Shown here piece after piece: positions 1 to 10,998 of a DNA stretch of 64,000 nucleotides. A model generated the notes under the pieces. It made no database searches and was not told the origin of the DNA. It saw only the letters and a list, made by a program, of their open reading frames with translations. A program made the position numbers and the translations under genes. Source of the stretch: Vanilla planifolia (lineage: Eukaryota > Streptophyta > Magnoliopsida > Asparagales > Orchidaceae); NCBI GenBank assembly GCA_023846275.1, contig CM043875.1:40082633-40146632 (forward strand), given 5' to 3'. The first letter of the stretch is position 1, and each line of letters opens with the position of its first letter.

Positions 1-780
1 CAGCGGAGAAGACATAAAAGCTCTTTAGTTATTTCCTTGGCGTCATCATTTCCTTTACCCAATGAGGCCTTAAGAGTTGATTTAACATAGCATTTGTTGT
101 TTACAAGTGAATTTTTTAAAATATACCGTTGAAAAATTAATCATTGAAAAACTGTTAGATGTGAATGTAAATGAAGTTTTCTGTTATTTAAATGCTTTTG
201 CGTATTTTTGCACGGGAAATAGAAGAAGAGGAAAGTGAAGTTCATCAATCATACGTTTAGTCTAAATATGAATGTTTGTGACCCAAAGTGATATGTTTGC
301 CCATCTTTAGCTAGTTATTTAGGCTCAGAAAACCTTTCTTACGCCAGGTTATTCTTCTGCTTCGTTGTGAATGGGTTGTGATGTCAAGATAGCTATGCTG
401 GCAACGAAGGTAATCACATTAGCATGAGAAACGATGGTGGTGGGCGACTCAATCAATGATGGGTGTAGTGATAGTCGAGCATAGACATGATGGATCAAAG
501 TGATTGCTGTGAGAGGGGATCAAACTGTAAGAGGCTGGTGGTGGTCTGGACGTGGGCAATAGTGTGAGTGTGGGTGGAGGCTCAATGGGGGTGGTGCATT
601 GATTTGCTTGATAAAAGGGTTGCTGCAAGCCATTGTGAATGATCAAATAACCTTGAGTCAGTAGGGTATTACATGCAGCTACAAGCGATTGAGACTGACT
701 AGTGTGGCAAAAAGCTGCAAGAGTCATGATAGTTGAATCGAGTGGGGGGATTAGGTTCACGAAGAGTCGATGACGATGAT
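1..780. other. Left edge; no gene recognised
   Basis: The first 430 bases are AT-rich without a convincing reading frame. From about 430 the sequence is richer in G on the + strand and may be the inner part of the LTR-like repeat that is clear from 780 onward. The long minus-strand frame at 449-943 is rich in Pro, Thr, His and Ser, has no domain I recognise and lies across repeat sequence, so I do not call it a gene. Confidence 0.5.
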
Positions 781-1205
781 GCATGGTGGGGGTTAAAGGA
801 ATTGTGTGGAGCTGTGGTGGCCAACAATGCAAGCTATGCTTACATACATGGGCATTCGTGTGACTATAGTGGAGGCTCATGAACGTAGGAAGGGTCACAA
901 TGGATCGATGAGTAGGAGGATCGATGACAAGTTGCACTTTCAATTAAATGTGCAAGGGGATTGGCAATTAAGCATAGTGGCAGCGACAAGTAGATGGACA
1001 ACGGTGCTAAAACAAGATTTCGATAGGGAGAAAGCCAGCCTTTTCTGTCTTAAAGGGATTTATCTGTGCATGTATGTAGCAAAGATATTTGAAGAGGTTA
1101 TTAATTCTTAGCAACTAAATTCCTCTTTTCATTCCTTTCCATGAGATAATAAATAGGTTATAAGTATTAATTTTAGTTACGAATGAAGAGACAAAAATGA
1201 TCATT
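780..1205 (-). repeat. Diverged LTR-like repeat, copy 1
   Basis: This stretch aligns by eye, in the same orientation, with 5698-6125. The clearest shared part is a block of about 160 bp (1045-1205 against 5970-6125) carrying the motifs AAAGGGATT, GAAGAGGTT and CTCTTTTCATT in the same order. On the minus strand it resembles the start of a Ty1/copia LTR. With copy 2 lying about 4.9 kb away in the same orientation, the pair could be the two LTRs of one old element, but no gag or pol survives between them, so two independent insertions are equally possible. Short open frames here (for example 806-1111) are incidental. Confidence 0.55.
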
Positions 1206-2400
1206 AACTTAAATGTTGAATACGCTTTGTTTAACATTATTTAGTTTCTTATTAAAATAAGTTATTAAATGCCCCTCTTGACTAAAAGTTTCATCAATTC
1301 TAATTTAAAAAGCATCATATTTATGCAATAATGTCATAGAGAAATCCGATAATTGTGTGAAAAAGATCATTAGGATTTTAATTTAAGTGATTGCATTTTT
1401 TGCTTCTTATGTCCACAAAAAGTTATCCTTAACAAATTGGTAATGGGTGCCATAGTTATCTTAAATTTTTAATAAATCTTTCATTAAATTTAGTTAGCTT
1501 ATAGAAAAGATTAAAACTTTTTGAAGACAAAGTAAAACTTAAAAAATTTACTTTAGTCATCATAATCAAATATTTTTTCAATTTTTTAGATTTTTTAATA
1601 TTTTTAAAACTTTTGAGAGTATTTAATAATCCAAATGGTATAAGAATTATTTATATAATCTATTTGGAATATAAAAGTTATTTTTCATTCATTTTTATGT
1701 CTAATCTTAAAGTGATAATAACTTTTAGGATTTATCTTTAGGAATCAATTGACACTAGAAAGTAAACATAACACATGTCATCAAGTGTAGTTGTAAAAAC
1801 TTATACTTAATTATAATCTTATTAATTGCTCTATTGTTAACACATTCTTTAACTTTTATCATTCTTGGATGCTAATAATATTAAATTCTTGATCTTTATG
1901 CTACTAGTTTGACAATAACGAAACTATTGTGTTAGTTTATTAATATTTCTTTTTAGGTGTTTTAGATTATGCATTTTAAAATTAAATAGGTGAATAAATT
2001 GGAGAGTTTGGACGTTAACTCCAAGAAGTTTATTGAAAGTATTTTTATGTTAATAATAATTGATACTAGGAAAAACATAAAGCTTGAGAAAATAAAACAA
2101 TGATTATTTTGGAGTCATTTATAATGTTATTAGCATGTAAAACTTTTGATAATTTACTTGAGACATTAGGATTTGGCAAGATTTGAGTGCGAGTGATAGA
2201 AGTTTTTTAAAATTCTTTCATTTATTTAGGATTACTTAAGATATGTGTTTCATTTAAGATTATTAACTTATAAATGTCTTATAATAAATCAAAATTAATA
2301 AGTGACACTAATATTAAAGTTTAATTAAATGGAATTTAAAAAGATTATGAATTGGTAAAATTGTACTAATTGTACAATACGATATATTTGTTATACAATA
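1206..2400. other. AT-rich spacer, nothing recognised
   Basis: No long frame, domain, RNA gene or clear repeat unit was seen. The base composition matches the decayed repeat background of the whole window. Confidence 0.5.
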
Positions 2401-3750
2401 CAACTAATTCATCTTGGTGATTAGACAGAGGGTTGGAGTTGGCAATCCAATGTTTGAGTTGACTTGATAAGTTATTTGTATAGGTTAATTTTCTTCATTA
2501 TACATGATCTTGTGATAATAGAGTAAAGAGAATGATTATTATCTTACAATATGATATTGGTTATTATAATTGTATAATCCATTATTTTAGACTAATAGAT
2601 TAAATAAAAAATATTCGTACATTATGATATTGTCTATTCTACTTATATGATTAATTTGAAACCAAAAAGTTGTAAATGATCCTAAGATAGATGTGAAGCT
2701 GAATAACTTAGTATAATACGATCATGGTTATTGTATTTGTATGAAGTATATCAAATTAGAGAGTTATAAAGACTTAGTTATGCGAAGAGCTAAACTTCTT
2801 CGTACAATACAATATAGTTTATCGTGCTTGTACGATTCATGTGAAACTAGAGAATTAAAGTTAAGACTTAGAAATGGAAATCTAAACAATATCTTATCAT
2901 ATAATATGATGGTCCTCGTTGTATATATACGATCCTATATTAGTTAGTGAGAAGCATAATCAAACTTGTCTAAAGGCTCGAACGATTACTTTAGTGTGAT
3001 TATTATACAATACGATTATTAGATTGGACAACACAATCAGTATAAGAATGAGAATAACTATTAGGTTGACAGCATTTTGAAAAAAATTATTATAGTTATT
3101 AGGGATTATTTGGAGCAGTTAAAGTGTGTTGTAATTGATATATAAAGGGGTTTAAACATAGTGTAAATGTTAATGTTCAATTGCACAACATTTAGAAGAA
3201 GTTTTACTTGAAGACCATATGCAAAAAAAAAATTCATATCCAAGTCATGAGGAAAGTCAAGGCTACATTATTATTTATCTTTCTCATCATTTTCTAGCCA
3301 TCACTTCATGATATTGCATTGAGCTAAATTTGAATATGCTCTCATTGTTTTACCATATTTTATTGTGTTTCTTGAATGAATTGTATTGGGTTATAAGACA
3401 TTATAATTAAGTTTTTTTACTTTAGTTTTTTATCTTGTTGTTGAGATTTTATCTTTAAGTTTGTATCAATATTTTGGCTATTATTGTAGGGTCTTTTGGC
3501 CTAGTGTTATGGACTCTTTTAGGTCAGCGCTTGGTATGGTCTTCTAGCCCTTTATAGGTCTCTTCTTGTAAGGGTTTACCTTTACCGATCTTTTGATAAA
3601 GGTGAGTGATTTTATTAGTAGAAACTTAGTCATTAAGTTAGAGGTAAATGTTGATCCTAAGTTGGATTAACTTATCTAAATATTACTTGTGTTTTTAACT
3701 TTCATGCAATTAATTTTACTTGTTATCTCACACAAAGAGTTTTTTAAATT
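2400..3750 (+). repeat. LTR-like block with TATA box
   Basis: The left part (2500-3060) is built of short motifs such as ATACGAT, ATTGTACAA and TATGATC that recur in several other blocks of the window. A strong TATA-like sequence, TATATAAAGGGG, lies at 3139-3150. The following sequence (3480-3720) resembles the R-U5 part of a plant retrotransposon LTR. I read it as a solo or partial LTR on the + strand. The small frame at 2741-2947 falls within it and is not a gene. LTR boundaries cannot be fixed by eye. Confidence 0.4.
3139..3150 (+). promoter_or_regulatory. TATA-like box of an LTR
   Basis: TATATAAAGGGG matches the plant TATA consensus and sits in a block with other LTR features. No downstream gene is evident, so it is most likely an old retrotransposon promoter. 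Confidence 0.35.
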
Positions 3751-5330
3751 TATTAACTATTACTAAAAAAAAGTTGATGAGAACCATTAAGAAATTATTA
3801 AAAAAGTTTATTTTTATACTTGAGATTAATTGAACTTATAATTTATACAATTCAATCTATTTTTGTGTGGACATCATGCTTACGCTTTCTCAACAAATAG
3901 AACATGTATAAAACAAAGACTCATGCTCTCTTGGAAGAATCTTTTTTCTGAAGGGTTCATCAACTTGTCTTTTGCACTCTACATGCTTAATAAGTTTTAT
4001 CTTATGATGTAAGAGATTTGAGAGTTGGCAACCTAAAATAAGGTCAAATATGTTAAATATATCTCATAGGAAGCAACTCTTTTGAAGTAATATCAACAAA
4101 CTTTAATAATTTAGTAATCTTTGAAAATCTGTCTTTTAGGTTGGTCAATTAAAAAGTCCTTGATATGAATGAGATAAATAGTTATTATTAGAAAAATTCT
4201 TTTTGAGATGATTAAATCCAATTTTTTCTAATTTCAAATGTTATTTTCCCTTATTCATTCTCTTAATTGGGTTGGATATCCAAAGGTCCTTTAACAATAA
4301 GAAAGTAATCATCAATAACTTTTTTCTTTTGATTGGTTCTCTTAATTGGTTTGGATATCTAAAGGTCCTCTAATAGAAATGAAAGTAATCAATTATAATT
4401 TCTTCTTTTATAAAGTAAAAGCTTTTAATTTTGAGAATGAGTTAGAAGGTTGAACCTTATGAAGTGCAATTTGATAAACTAGTCATTGAATTTGAATGTA
4501 TAAGTGTTTTTTCTTCTATAGTTCGCCAAACCCAAATCATACCACTAAGTCCTCATCAATAAAATATATTATGTTCATAGATAGGACATTGCATCAAAAT
4601 TTGTCTTCATAAATTACTATTTTTGAGTGGTACTAGACACTTACATGTCATTGAAAGATAAGTGTGCTCACCTAATTCACATGGAATGATTGTGGATGGT
4701 ATTATAAGATATTAAAGATGCCAAGAGGATAACATGATAAGAAAAATATTTTTTTAGGAATACTTTTTAATATTATTATATTATTTTATTTGTTTTTATA
4801 AAATTAAAATAAATTTAAATACAATAATTTTAAAGAAATATTGTAAAAAATGATGCAATTTTTTTTAATAAAAAAGTGTAGCAATGGACAAGTATTGGGA
4901 AACATAAATTGTCTAAGCAATAAAAAACAAGTCTTTTCAAGAATAATATTTAAGATCTTAAATATGTAATTTTTACTTTACATGTGCTAAATATAAATAG
5001 ATATGTCATTCCCTAAGATATCTCAGACCAGGTTGCACTTAAAGGATGAATAATTGATGTGAAGACAAGCTGATTATATGTTGACTCATGAGTTGCAACA
5101 GAAACATACCTATCATGCTAATATCTATGTAAAAAATTAAGGCTATAAAAAGAAAATAACAATCTAGTTTTTGAAAGTTAGCTCCATTTTAGCAATTCAC
5201 TTGATTTATAGTCTATTTAACATCCAATTTAATATCTTGTGAACGTAGCAGCCTTACAATGTAATTCTAGGCTATGAGATCACAATTTGAATCTTAGCCA
5301 TCGTGTTGGTCGAGATATCGCAAAGTCTGT
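3751..5330. other. AT-rich spacer with a small tandem duplication
   Basis: No gene was recognised. The only clear structure is the 79-bp tandem duplication listed separately. If the LTR-like copies on each side belong to one element, this would be its interior, but no gag or pol motif is detectable. Confidence 0.45.
4258..4412. repeat. 79-bp tandem duplication
   Basis: Two adjacent diverged copies, 4258-4336 and 4337-4412, each begin TTCTCTTAATTGG and share GGATATC, AAAGGTCCT and GAAAGTAATCA in the same order. They differ by substitutions and small indels, so the duplication is not recent. Confidence 0.75.
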
Positions 5331-5342
5331 GCTTTGATACCA
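5331..5342 (-). other. Retrotransposon primer-binding-site match
   Basis: Read on the minus strand this is TGGTATCAAAGC, one mismatch from TGGTATCAGAGC, the usual primer-binding site of plant Ty1/copia elements, complementary to initiator tRNA-Met. It lies directly after the LTR-like copy 2 in the minus-strand sense, exactly where such a site belongs. Confidence 0.6.
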
Positions 5343-5344
5343 CA

Positions 5345-6125
5345 AAGGTGATCTTGGGGTAGGAACATCTTTGGAGAGGGGAATTGCGTTAGTACGAAGA
5401 CTACAATGGAAAGTGACTTAGTTGTTGATTATGTGGATTGGGGTGAGGTATTCAATGGTGTAGGTGCAATGGAGGTGCAACATCGATGACACACTAATCA
5501 GGTTGACAAAGGGGACTATAAGGTAGGTGGCTTTAGGTGATTGAGGCACTTGAGAACTAGTCTACATGATGGGCGATCATGCAGGATTTAAAAATTGCGA
5601 GACAACAATGGTTGGCGCACACGACTTGGGGTGTTCAAGATCTATTGGAGCAATAGAATGCTACAGGAGTTGTGATCATGAGGAGCCAACGATGGTGATA
5701 TGTAGTTGGGCGTGAGGTGAGATTGCTTGTGGAGAGCCAATGTAGTAGATAATGTGAGAGAGGTGTATGTATTGGTGTGTTCTGTGGTTGCAGCAGCGAC
5801 ATGTAGACATTGGCAAGGTCGTTATTGGCTGGCAAGTAGGAGGACCGACAACGAGGAGCTATTTTGGTTAAGCATGCGGGAGGGTCAGCTATCATGTGTG
5901 AGAGCAATGGTGGAGGTGAGGAAATGAGTGGCAGTGTTTGATCATGATCCAGATAAGAAGAAAGCCATCTTAGCCTTCTCAAAGGGATTCACTTTAGTAT
6001 GCATACGCTAAAGTAACATGAAGAGGTTTTCAGTTCTTAACAACTAAAGATCTCTTTTCATTTCTTATTATAAGACATTGAATAAGTTACAAGTGTAATC
6101 CTAGTTGTAAATTAAAAGATAAAAA
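5345..6125 (-). repeat. Diverged LTR-like repeat, copy 2 (candidate 5' LTR)
   Basis: This aligns with 780-1205 over its upper half and is followed on the minus strand by the primer-binding-site match at 5331-5342, which supports a 5' LTR reading. It is locally richer in GC than its surroundings. The frames at 5635-5982 (-) and 5727-5927 (+) lack recognisable domains and are taken as chance frames in LTR sequence. Outer boundaries are approximate. Confidence 0.5.
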
Positions 6126-6657
6126 TAACCCTAAACCAAAAATAATAAAATAATAAAAAAATGGAAGTAGAACTATTATTGGAGGTATGAGTAAAATAAG
6201 AAATGTTTTTAAGTCTCATAAATGACCCATTATAACCCGATAACTCAAACAAAATCATTAAAGTTTTATTTCTTGCTTGCTTTAAGCTTTGCATGAGACC
6301 TAGTTCACATTCAGTGACAAACATATGTCTTATGCAATATAGGCTTTTTTGGTCCTCTTGTTGTGAATCGTGTTGAATTTAAATTGAATTGTTTATGATC
6401 CAACTTCAGTTAGAATTTGAGTCAAACTTATGTTGCCATTCAGATTGGGTTGGAGTTGACTCAAATTCGATGCAAGATCAATCAAATATTGGGAAGTGAT
6501 GTAGCAAGTTGGATTTTGATCAGTTGTAACAAGTTCATATCAACATTTCTAAAGGTTTATTATCTCAATTATGTCCCTTTGTACATCGACATATGCATAT
6601 GCCTATACATGCATTCATATTGAATTGTGTCAATCTATGACTCAATCTATTTAATTG
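6126..6657. other. AT-rich spacer, nothing recognised
   Basis: No supported gene. The frames at 6112-6324 (-) and 6417-6623 (+) have no recognisable content. Confidence 0.45.
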
Positions 6658-7348
6658 TGTTAGGTACTAGATCAATGCTAACAACATTGTCTTTCTCAAG
6701 AAGATCCCCATAATGTAGCAAATATAATAAATCCAAGAAAAACATTAATTTAACAATAGGTTAGAAAGAGATGAAGAAGATTACACCAAAAAAATTTTGG
6801 AAAGCCTTAAATTCTTGGGTAGAATCACTACCACACTAGGAATTTTTTCTTATTTCTATTAATAAGGTTTCTCAAGAGAAATACAAGAAGATTCTCTCTA
6901 TCTCTAGCAAATACTAGAGTATATTTGGAATTTTTGAAGTACAAAGATTTATTAAATTCATAAACCCTATTTATGATGAAAATTGTTGATTGAAGATTCC
7001 ACATCTTGTAATTGACTTCTGACCAGACGATCTAATTAGCTTTATATCTTTTGTGAAATTCCTTAGTCACCATCAACCAATCATTTGATGAGATTTTCTA
7101 GTTTCCAATTGAATGTTGGCCTTCCAAAACACCTCTTTATCGTCATTGTCTAATAGCCCGATTGGATGATCTGACTAAAATCTGTAAATATCTACCATTC
7201 GAACTTGTAATGGATGATTCATTAAACCCGATTGAATGGTTTGATCACTCGATGAAATGTTTCAATTGGTTTATCATTTTGAATATCAAGTTCCATATCT
7301 CATGAATATCTCACATAGAGACTGGTTTTCAAGAATACTTTGTTGTCT

Positions 7349-7675
7349 TCATTTATGTGCTTTTTGTTCTTTCCAATGTGATATCCATCTGCTGATAAGG
7401 TACATCTCCTCATCATCAATGTGGAGACCAATTAAGGTAATGCAAAACCTCAGTTTTTGCTTATTAACGACATTAGTGAGCATGTTTGCTAGATTTTGGG
7501 TATCAAGAATTTTTATCAGTATCGAAGTCCTATCATCTATCAATGTTCACTCAAGAATTTTTATCATATGTGTTTTGTCCTTGAGTGAACATTGGATTCC
7601 TTACCAAGCATATGATAATTTGATTATCACTAAATATAATACTGCGATTTTGTTCCTGATAATCTCTTTTAGAAA
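7349..7675 (-). pseudogene. Copia RNase H C-terminus remnant
   Basis: On the minus strand the frame at 7349-7543 reads NLANMLTNVV and then KLRFCITLIGLH, a close match to the conserved copia C-terminus (ADMLTKVV followed by LVG(L/M)H). Just upstream, in shifted frames, are SDNQ, LVRNPMF and SRTKHI, matching the conserved DNQSAI-L-NP-FH-RTKHI stretch of copia RNase H. Frameshifts separate the blocks. A perfect 15-bp inverted repeat at 7541-7594 lies inside and may mark a local rearrangement. Confidence 0.8.
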
Positions 7676-8089
7676 TCTCATCAATTAGATCATCACATTC
7701 ATAGCCTTATATATAACTATATAATTAGCTTAGATGGTTGAGAGTAATACACCTTTTTGAAGCAGTGACATCTATCTAGTAGCAATTCCACTTTTTAAAA
7801 TGTAAAAATATAACTTGAGATACTCTTTTTGTTATCTAGTCACCACTAAAATCTACATCTACATATTCTTGTAAGGTGACTTCATTCTTTTTGATACATA
7901 AAGCCATATCAATAATATCTTTTAAATATGTGAGCAACCATTTGATGCTTCAAGACGAGATCTACCGTTTATCTATTCACAACTTTGATTTAATAGATAA
8001 TGTATGTTCTAATGAACTCCACAACATACATAAGGCTATCAATTACAAATACATAAGATATCTTTATCATCGCCTTCTCATTTATGTGT

Positions 8090-8640
8090 CCTGGTTTGCA
8101 ATGCCATAGTTTGGAGTCTTCTGTGCTTTTAATATTTGTAATGTCTCTATTGACTGTGGTTATAAAGGAACCACTTTTGTTGATTTGGTTATAGCCATAG
8201 AAATCTTAACAATCTTCCAAGAATTATCTCGAAATGTAGTTTTGTAACCTAAGCTATTCATTTGTTCAAAAAAAAAAAAAAAAAAAAAATGAATGCAGGT
8301 TAATGTGCTTCCAAAGAGATCCTTTGGCAATCCTAGTTTGTACATCACCTTTCCTTATAGTCTCCAAAGGTTTATTGTTAACAAAATATACCTATTTAAA
8401 CTTTACTGCAACAAAAATTTTTATAGTTCTTTGCATAGAATTGAGTGAAACAATGCTCGTCAGCTTAATTTCCAAGACTCAAAAAGATTGCCAACAAATA
8501 AAGACTAAGGCATCTTGTAAATAGTTGCATTAATAGAATTCTCACCTTCCTGATTATGATTTTTTTGGCTATTTTAATGGTTTGCAATATTTCTTTTGAT
8601 GGCATTTTTTGTCACAATTTTCTAACAAACAATTTCAATT
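8090..8640 (-). pseudogene. Copia zinc-knuckle, protease and gag-pre-integrase remnant
   Basis: The minus strand reads LGYKTTFRDNSWKIVK (within 8160-8348) and then, frameshifted, EDSKLWHCKPGHINEKAM near 8090-8145. These correspond to the gag-pre-integrase segment of copia, where LWH-GH is the zinc-binding core. Upstream, CDKKCHQKKYC near 8600 looks like a decayed CCHC knuckle followed by the residues GENS. A 22-base A run (8268-8289) replaces the residues normally found before the LGYKTTF block, so slippage or a small insertion has destroyed that part. Confidence 0.7.
8268..8289. repeat. A22 homopolymer
   Basis: An uninterrupted run of 22 A lies inside the copia relic. It encodes only poly-Phe on the minus strand and interrupts the conserved protein. 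Flanking bases ATTCAT and ATGAAT form a short inverted repeat. Confidence 0.9.
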
Positions 8641-8940
8641 CACAACTGTAATGTATTTCTTCCTTTAGATTTGGTTCTGCTATCTTGGCCTTGTACTCTT
8701 TGATTTCTTCTCATATGGGTATTGAAAGATTCATGAGATTCTCTATTGTGAATGTACTCATTGAGAATCATACGTGAACTTTTTTTAACTTCAACCTTTG
8801 GAACATTTGTGGCACCATGTTTCCTAGAAGGATTCCCTTTCTCCCTGCTTTCTGATCTCCAGTTTATTATTGGCCTTCCAAAAGAACCTCTATGTTGCCA
8901 AAATCTCATCTATTTACTTGCCTGTTTTGTTCTATAACAA

Positions 8941-9251
8941 CACTGCCCAAGCCAGCTTCGACACTGCCTTACTAGAATTTCTGTTTATAGAAACGATTAA
9001 ACTGATTGTTCCCAGGCAATGAACCCAAACCGTGATTACCTAAAGGATTACACATCATAACCTCCAATTAAACATCAGAAAAACATAGTATCGGTCGAAT
9101 GAAATATGAACTTTCTAACATTCATCAGAAATGGTTTTCAATTCGAACATTTAGCTGATATTTGCTGTGTTGCAGTTATTCCTCTTCTTTTCTTTGTTTT
9201 ACCTGCGTTTTTTAGAGGTGATTTAACTGTTTTATGCGGTGCATTATGCAG
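8941..9251 (+). other. Region directly upstream of the first visible kinase exon
   Basis: This should be the 3' end of an intron, or an internal promoter. It ends in a good acceptor (TTTTATGCGGTGCATTATGCAG, with the AG at 9250-9251) preceded by T-rich sequence. No cysteine-rich ectodomain coding was found in any frame, and no clear TATA box or start codon joins it to the downstream frame. Confidence 0.4.
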
Positions 9252-10938
9252 GTAAGAAAAAGAAGCATAAGGCCCTCATAATTGGTAAGTTGTTATCGCT
9301 TGGTAATCACTGTTTGAAGATTTTGTTTAGTTGATGCATCCGTTCTTGTGTTTTCTTTTTCCTATGAGGGCCGGAATTGAGGGCAGATAATAAATTTTAT
9401 TTTGCATGTAATTATGACCAATATTGTTCTCACAAATCAAGCTAAAAACAAAAAAAAAAAAAAAAAACCATCTAAAACATCTGATCTCCAAGCAGCAGGT
9501 GAGTGACTCACCATACTATGAACCTGCCAAGCAATGGAGCTCAGATTATCTAATAACTCATTTCAATTTGCAACTGTACAATAAACAAAAATAGCCCTTA
9601 GAAAGGATTTGTCAAGCAACTTCTCTCTCTCCTTTTCAACGCTAACTGGTTTCAAAAACCATATCAGGCACGTCTGTCGCGGCCGGAACCCTCGTCATAG
9701 CCATTCTCCACTTCATTTGCTTCTGGTACCGTCGCCGGAGACGACAAAAAAAGCGACTTTCCCCTTCCTCCTCATTCTTCAACCGTTCCTCAATCACTAG
9801 GCTGCCTTTCTCCGACAAAGATGGTGAGCATAATACATACCCATACCAAACCCACATATTTTCCTACGACGAGCTTTACGAGGCAACCAAATCATTCGAC
9901 AAAGCCATGGAGATTGGCGATGGCGGCTGCGGCACCGTCTATAAAGGTAAGCCAGCTGATCTTTCCAAACAACCGCCGATAAAAGTCCTAACTTTCCTTT
10001 CCGCTGCAGGAACGCTGCGGGACGGCCGCATCGTTGCGGTGAAGCGACTTTACGAGACCAATTTCAAGAGAGAAGAGCAGTTCGCAAACGAGATTGTGAT
10101 CCTCTCCCGCCTCCGCCACCAGAACCTGGTCTCTCTCTACGGAAGCACCTCCCCGAGAAGCCGCGAGCTGCTTCTCGTCTACGAATTCGTCCCCAATGGC
10201 ACCGTCGCCGACCACCTCCATGGACCCCGTGCCGCAGAGCGCCGCCTCACGTGGCCTACCCGCCTCTCGATCGCCGTGGAGACCGCCATGGCTCTTGCCT
10301 ACCTCCACGCCGTCGACCCGCCCATCGTCCATCGCGACGTCAAGACCGGGAACATCCTCCTGGACGCCGAGTTCCATGTAAAAATTGCCGACTTTGGCAT
10401 CTCCCGCCTCTTCCCAGCGGACGGAGCCACCCACATCTCCACGGTGCCGCAGGGCACGCCAGGTTACCTCGACCCGGAGTACCACAGTAGCTACCAGCTC
10501 ACCGACCGGAGCGACGTCTACAGCTTTGGCGTCGTACTCGCCGAGCTCATATCGTCGAAGCCCGCGGTAGACCTCGGCCGCAAGCGGGCGGAGATAAACT
10601 TGTCAACCATGGCTGTGAACAGGATCCAAGGTGGCGAGTTGCATGACCTCGTCGACCGGAGTCTGGGGTACGACTCCGATGCTTCGATAAGAAGGGTGAT
10701 GGGGCTGGTCGCGGAGCTTGCGTTCAGGTGCCTGCAAGCGGATAGAGAGATGAGGCCGGCCATAAAGGAAGCACTTGAGCTGCTGAAGGCATTGCACAGC
10801 GGGGCTTCCCTTGTTTCGGAGACGGTGGAGCAAAACGTCGAACAGATGGTAGGAAAAAGTTGCACTTGGCCGATATCGCCGGATTCGGTAGCGGAGAAGT
10901 GGGTTAGCAGGTCTAGCACTCCAAACGCCAGTAAATGA
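9252..10938 (+). CDS. LRK10L/WAK-associated receptor-like Ser/Thr kinase (C-terminal three exons visible)
   Basis: This is probably a plasma-membrane receptor kinase. The frame joins 9252-9284, 9668-9946 and 10010-10938, giving about 413 residues. Visible parts in order are a basic stretch KKKKHK, one membrane span at residues about 15-32, an Arg/Lys-rich stop-transfer segment, the family motif FSYDELYEATKSFD, and a full kinase. That kinase has the glycine loop GDGGCGTVYKG (95-105), Lys116 in VAVKR, alpha-C Glu132, HRDVKTGN (212-219), DFG (232-234) and GTPGYLDPEY. All catalytic residues are present, so it should be active. The pattern best fits LRK10-like kinases such as Arabidopsis LRK10L1, known for roles in rust resistance (wheat LRK10) and ABA responses. 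Those proteins usually carry a GUB_WAK cysteine-rich ectodomain and total roughly 600-680 residues. Here that exon is not visible; it may lie beyond the upstream copia insertion or outside the window, or be lost. The ATG at 9907 lies just before the glycine loop and cannot be the natural start. GC-rich codons contrast strongly with the surroundings. Confidence 0.88.
9285..9667 (+). other. Intron of the kinase gene (phase 1)
   Basis: It begins GTAAGT and ends CATATCAG. Splicing joins ATT-G to GC-ACG, giving an uninterrupted IIGTSVAAGTLV entering the membrane span, whereas unspliced sequence meets a TAA at 9643-9645 in this frame. The intron holds an 18-base A run at 9450-9467 and a polypyrimidine-rich 3' end. 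Confidence 0.8.
9947..10009 (+). other. 63-nt in-frame intron inside the kinase glycine-loop region
   Basis: It begins GTAAGC and ends CTTTCCGCTGCAG, in phase 1, joining VYKG to TLRDGR as in related kinases. It is 63 nt long, a multiple of three, with no in-frame stop, so an unspliced transcript stays open and would add 21 residues between the glycine loop and the ATP-binding Lys. The homologous protein pattern makes splicing the expected outcome. Confidence 0.8.
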
Positions 10939-10992
10939 GAAGGGAGCAGATCAATTAGCAATCCGCAGTAAAATGTATATAGCATTACACAA

Positions 10993-10998
10993 AATAAA
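10993..10998 (+). terminator. Candidate polyadenylation signal of the kinase gene
   Basis: AATAAA lies 55 bp after the TGA stop (10936-10938), a suitable place for a plant near-upstream element. T-rich sequence follows. Confidence 0.5.

Larger units (their letters stand above)
6658..8940 (-). mobile_element. Decayed Ty1/copia retrotransposon, minus strand
   Basis: Fragments of a copia polyprotein appear in the correct order on the minus strand: a degraded zinc knuckle near 8580-8640, protease/gag-pre-integrase at about 8090-8350, and the RNase H end at about 7400-7680. Integrase and most of reverse transcriptase are missing or unrecognisable between 7700 and 8090. The lower part (about 6658-7350) is probably 3' untranslated sequence and LTR; CCTAACA on the minus strand at about 6658 would suit an LTR end, but a matching start was not found. 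Many stops and frameshifts make it inactive. It ends about 310 bp before the first visible exon of the kinase gene. Confidence 0.75.

Noticed and set aside
449..943. 164-residue minus-strand frame
   Set aside because: Low-diversity composition and overlap with LTR-like sequence; no recognisable family.
9907..9946. ATG at 9907 as the start of the kinase
   Set aside because: It would remove the membrane span and begin at the glycine loop; conserved family sequence continues upstream in frame through two exons.
9988..10985. Antisense and alternative frames over the kinase exons
   Set aside because: They are shadows of a GC-rich gene whose + strand frame has every conserved kinase motif.
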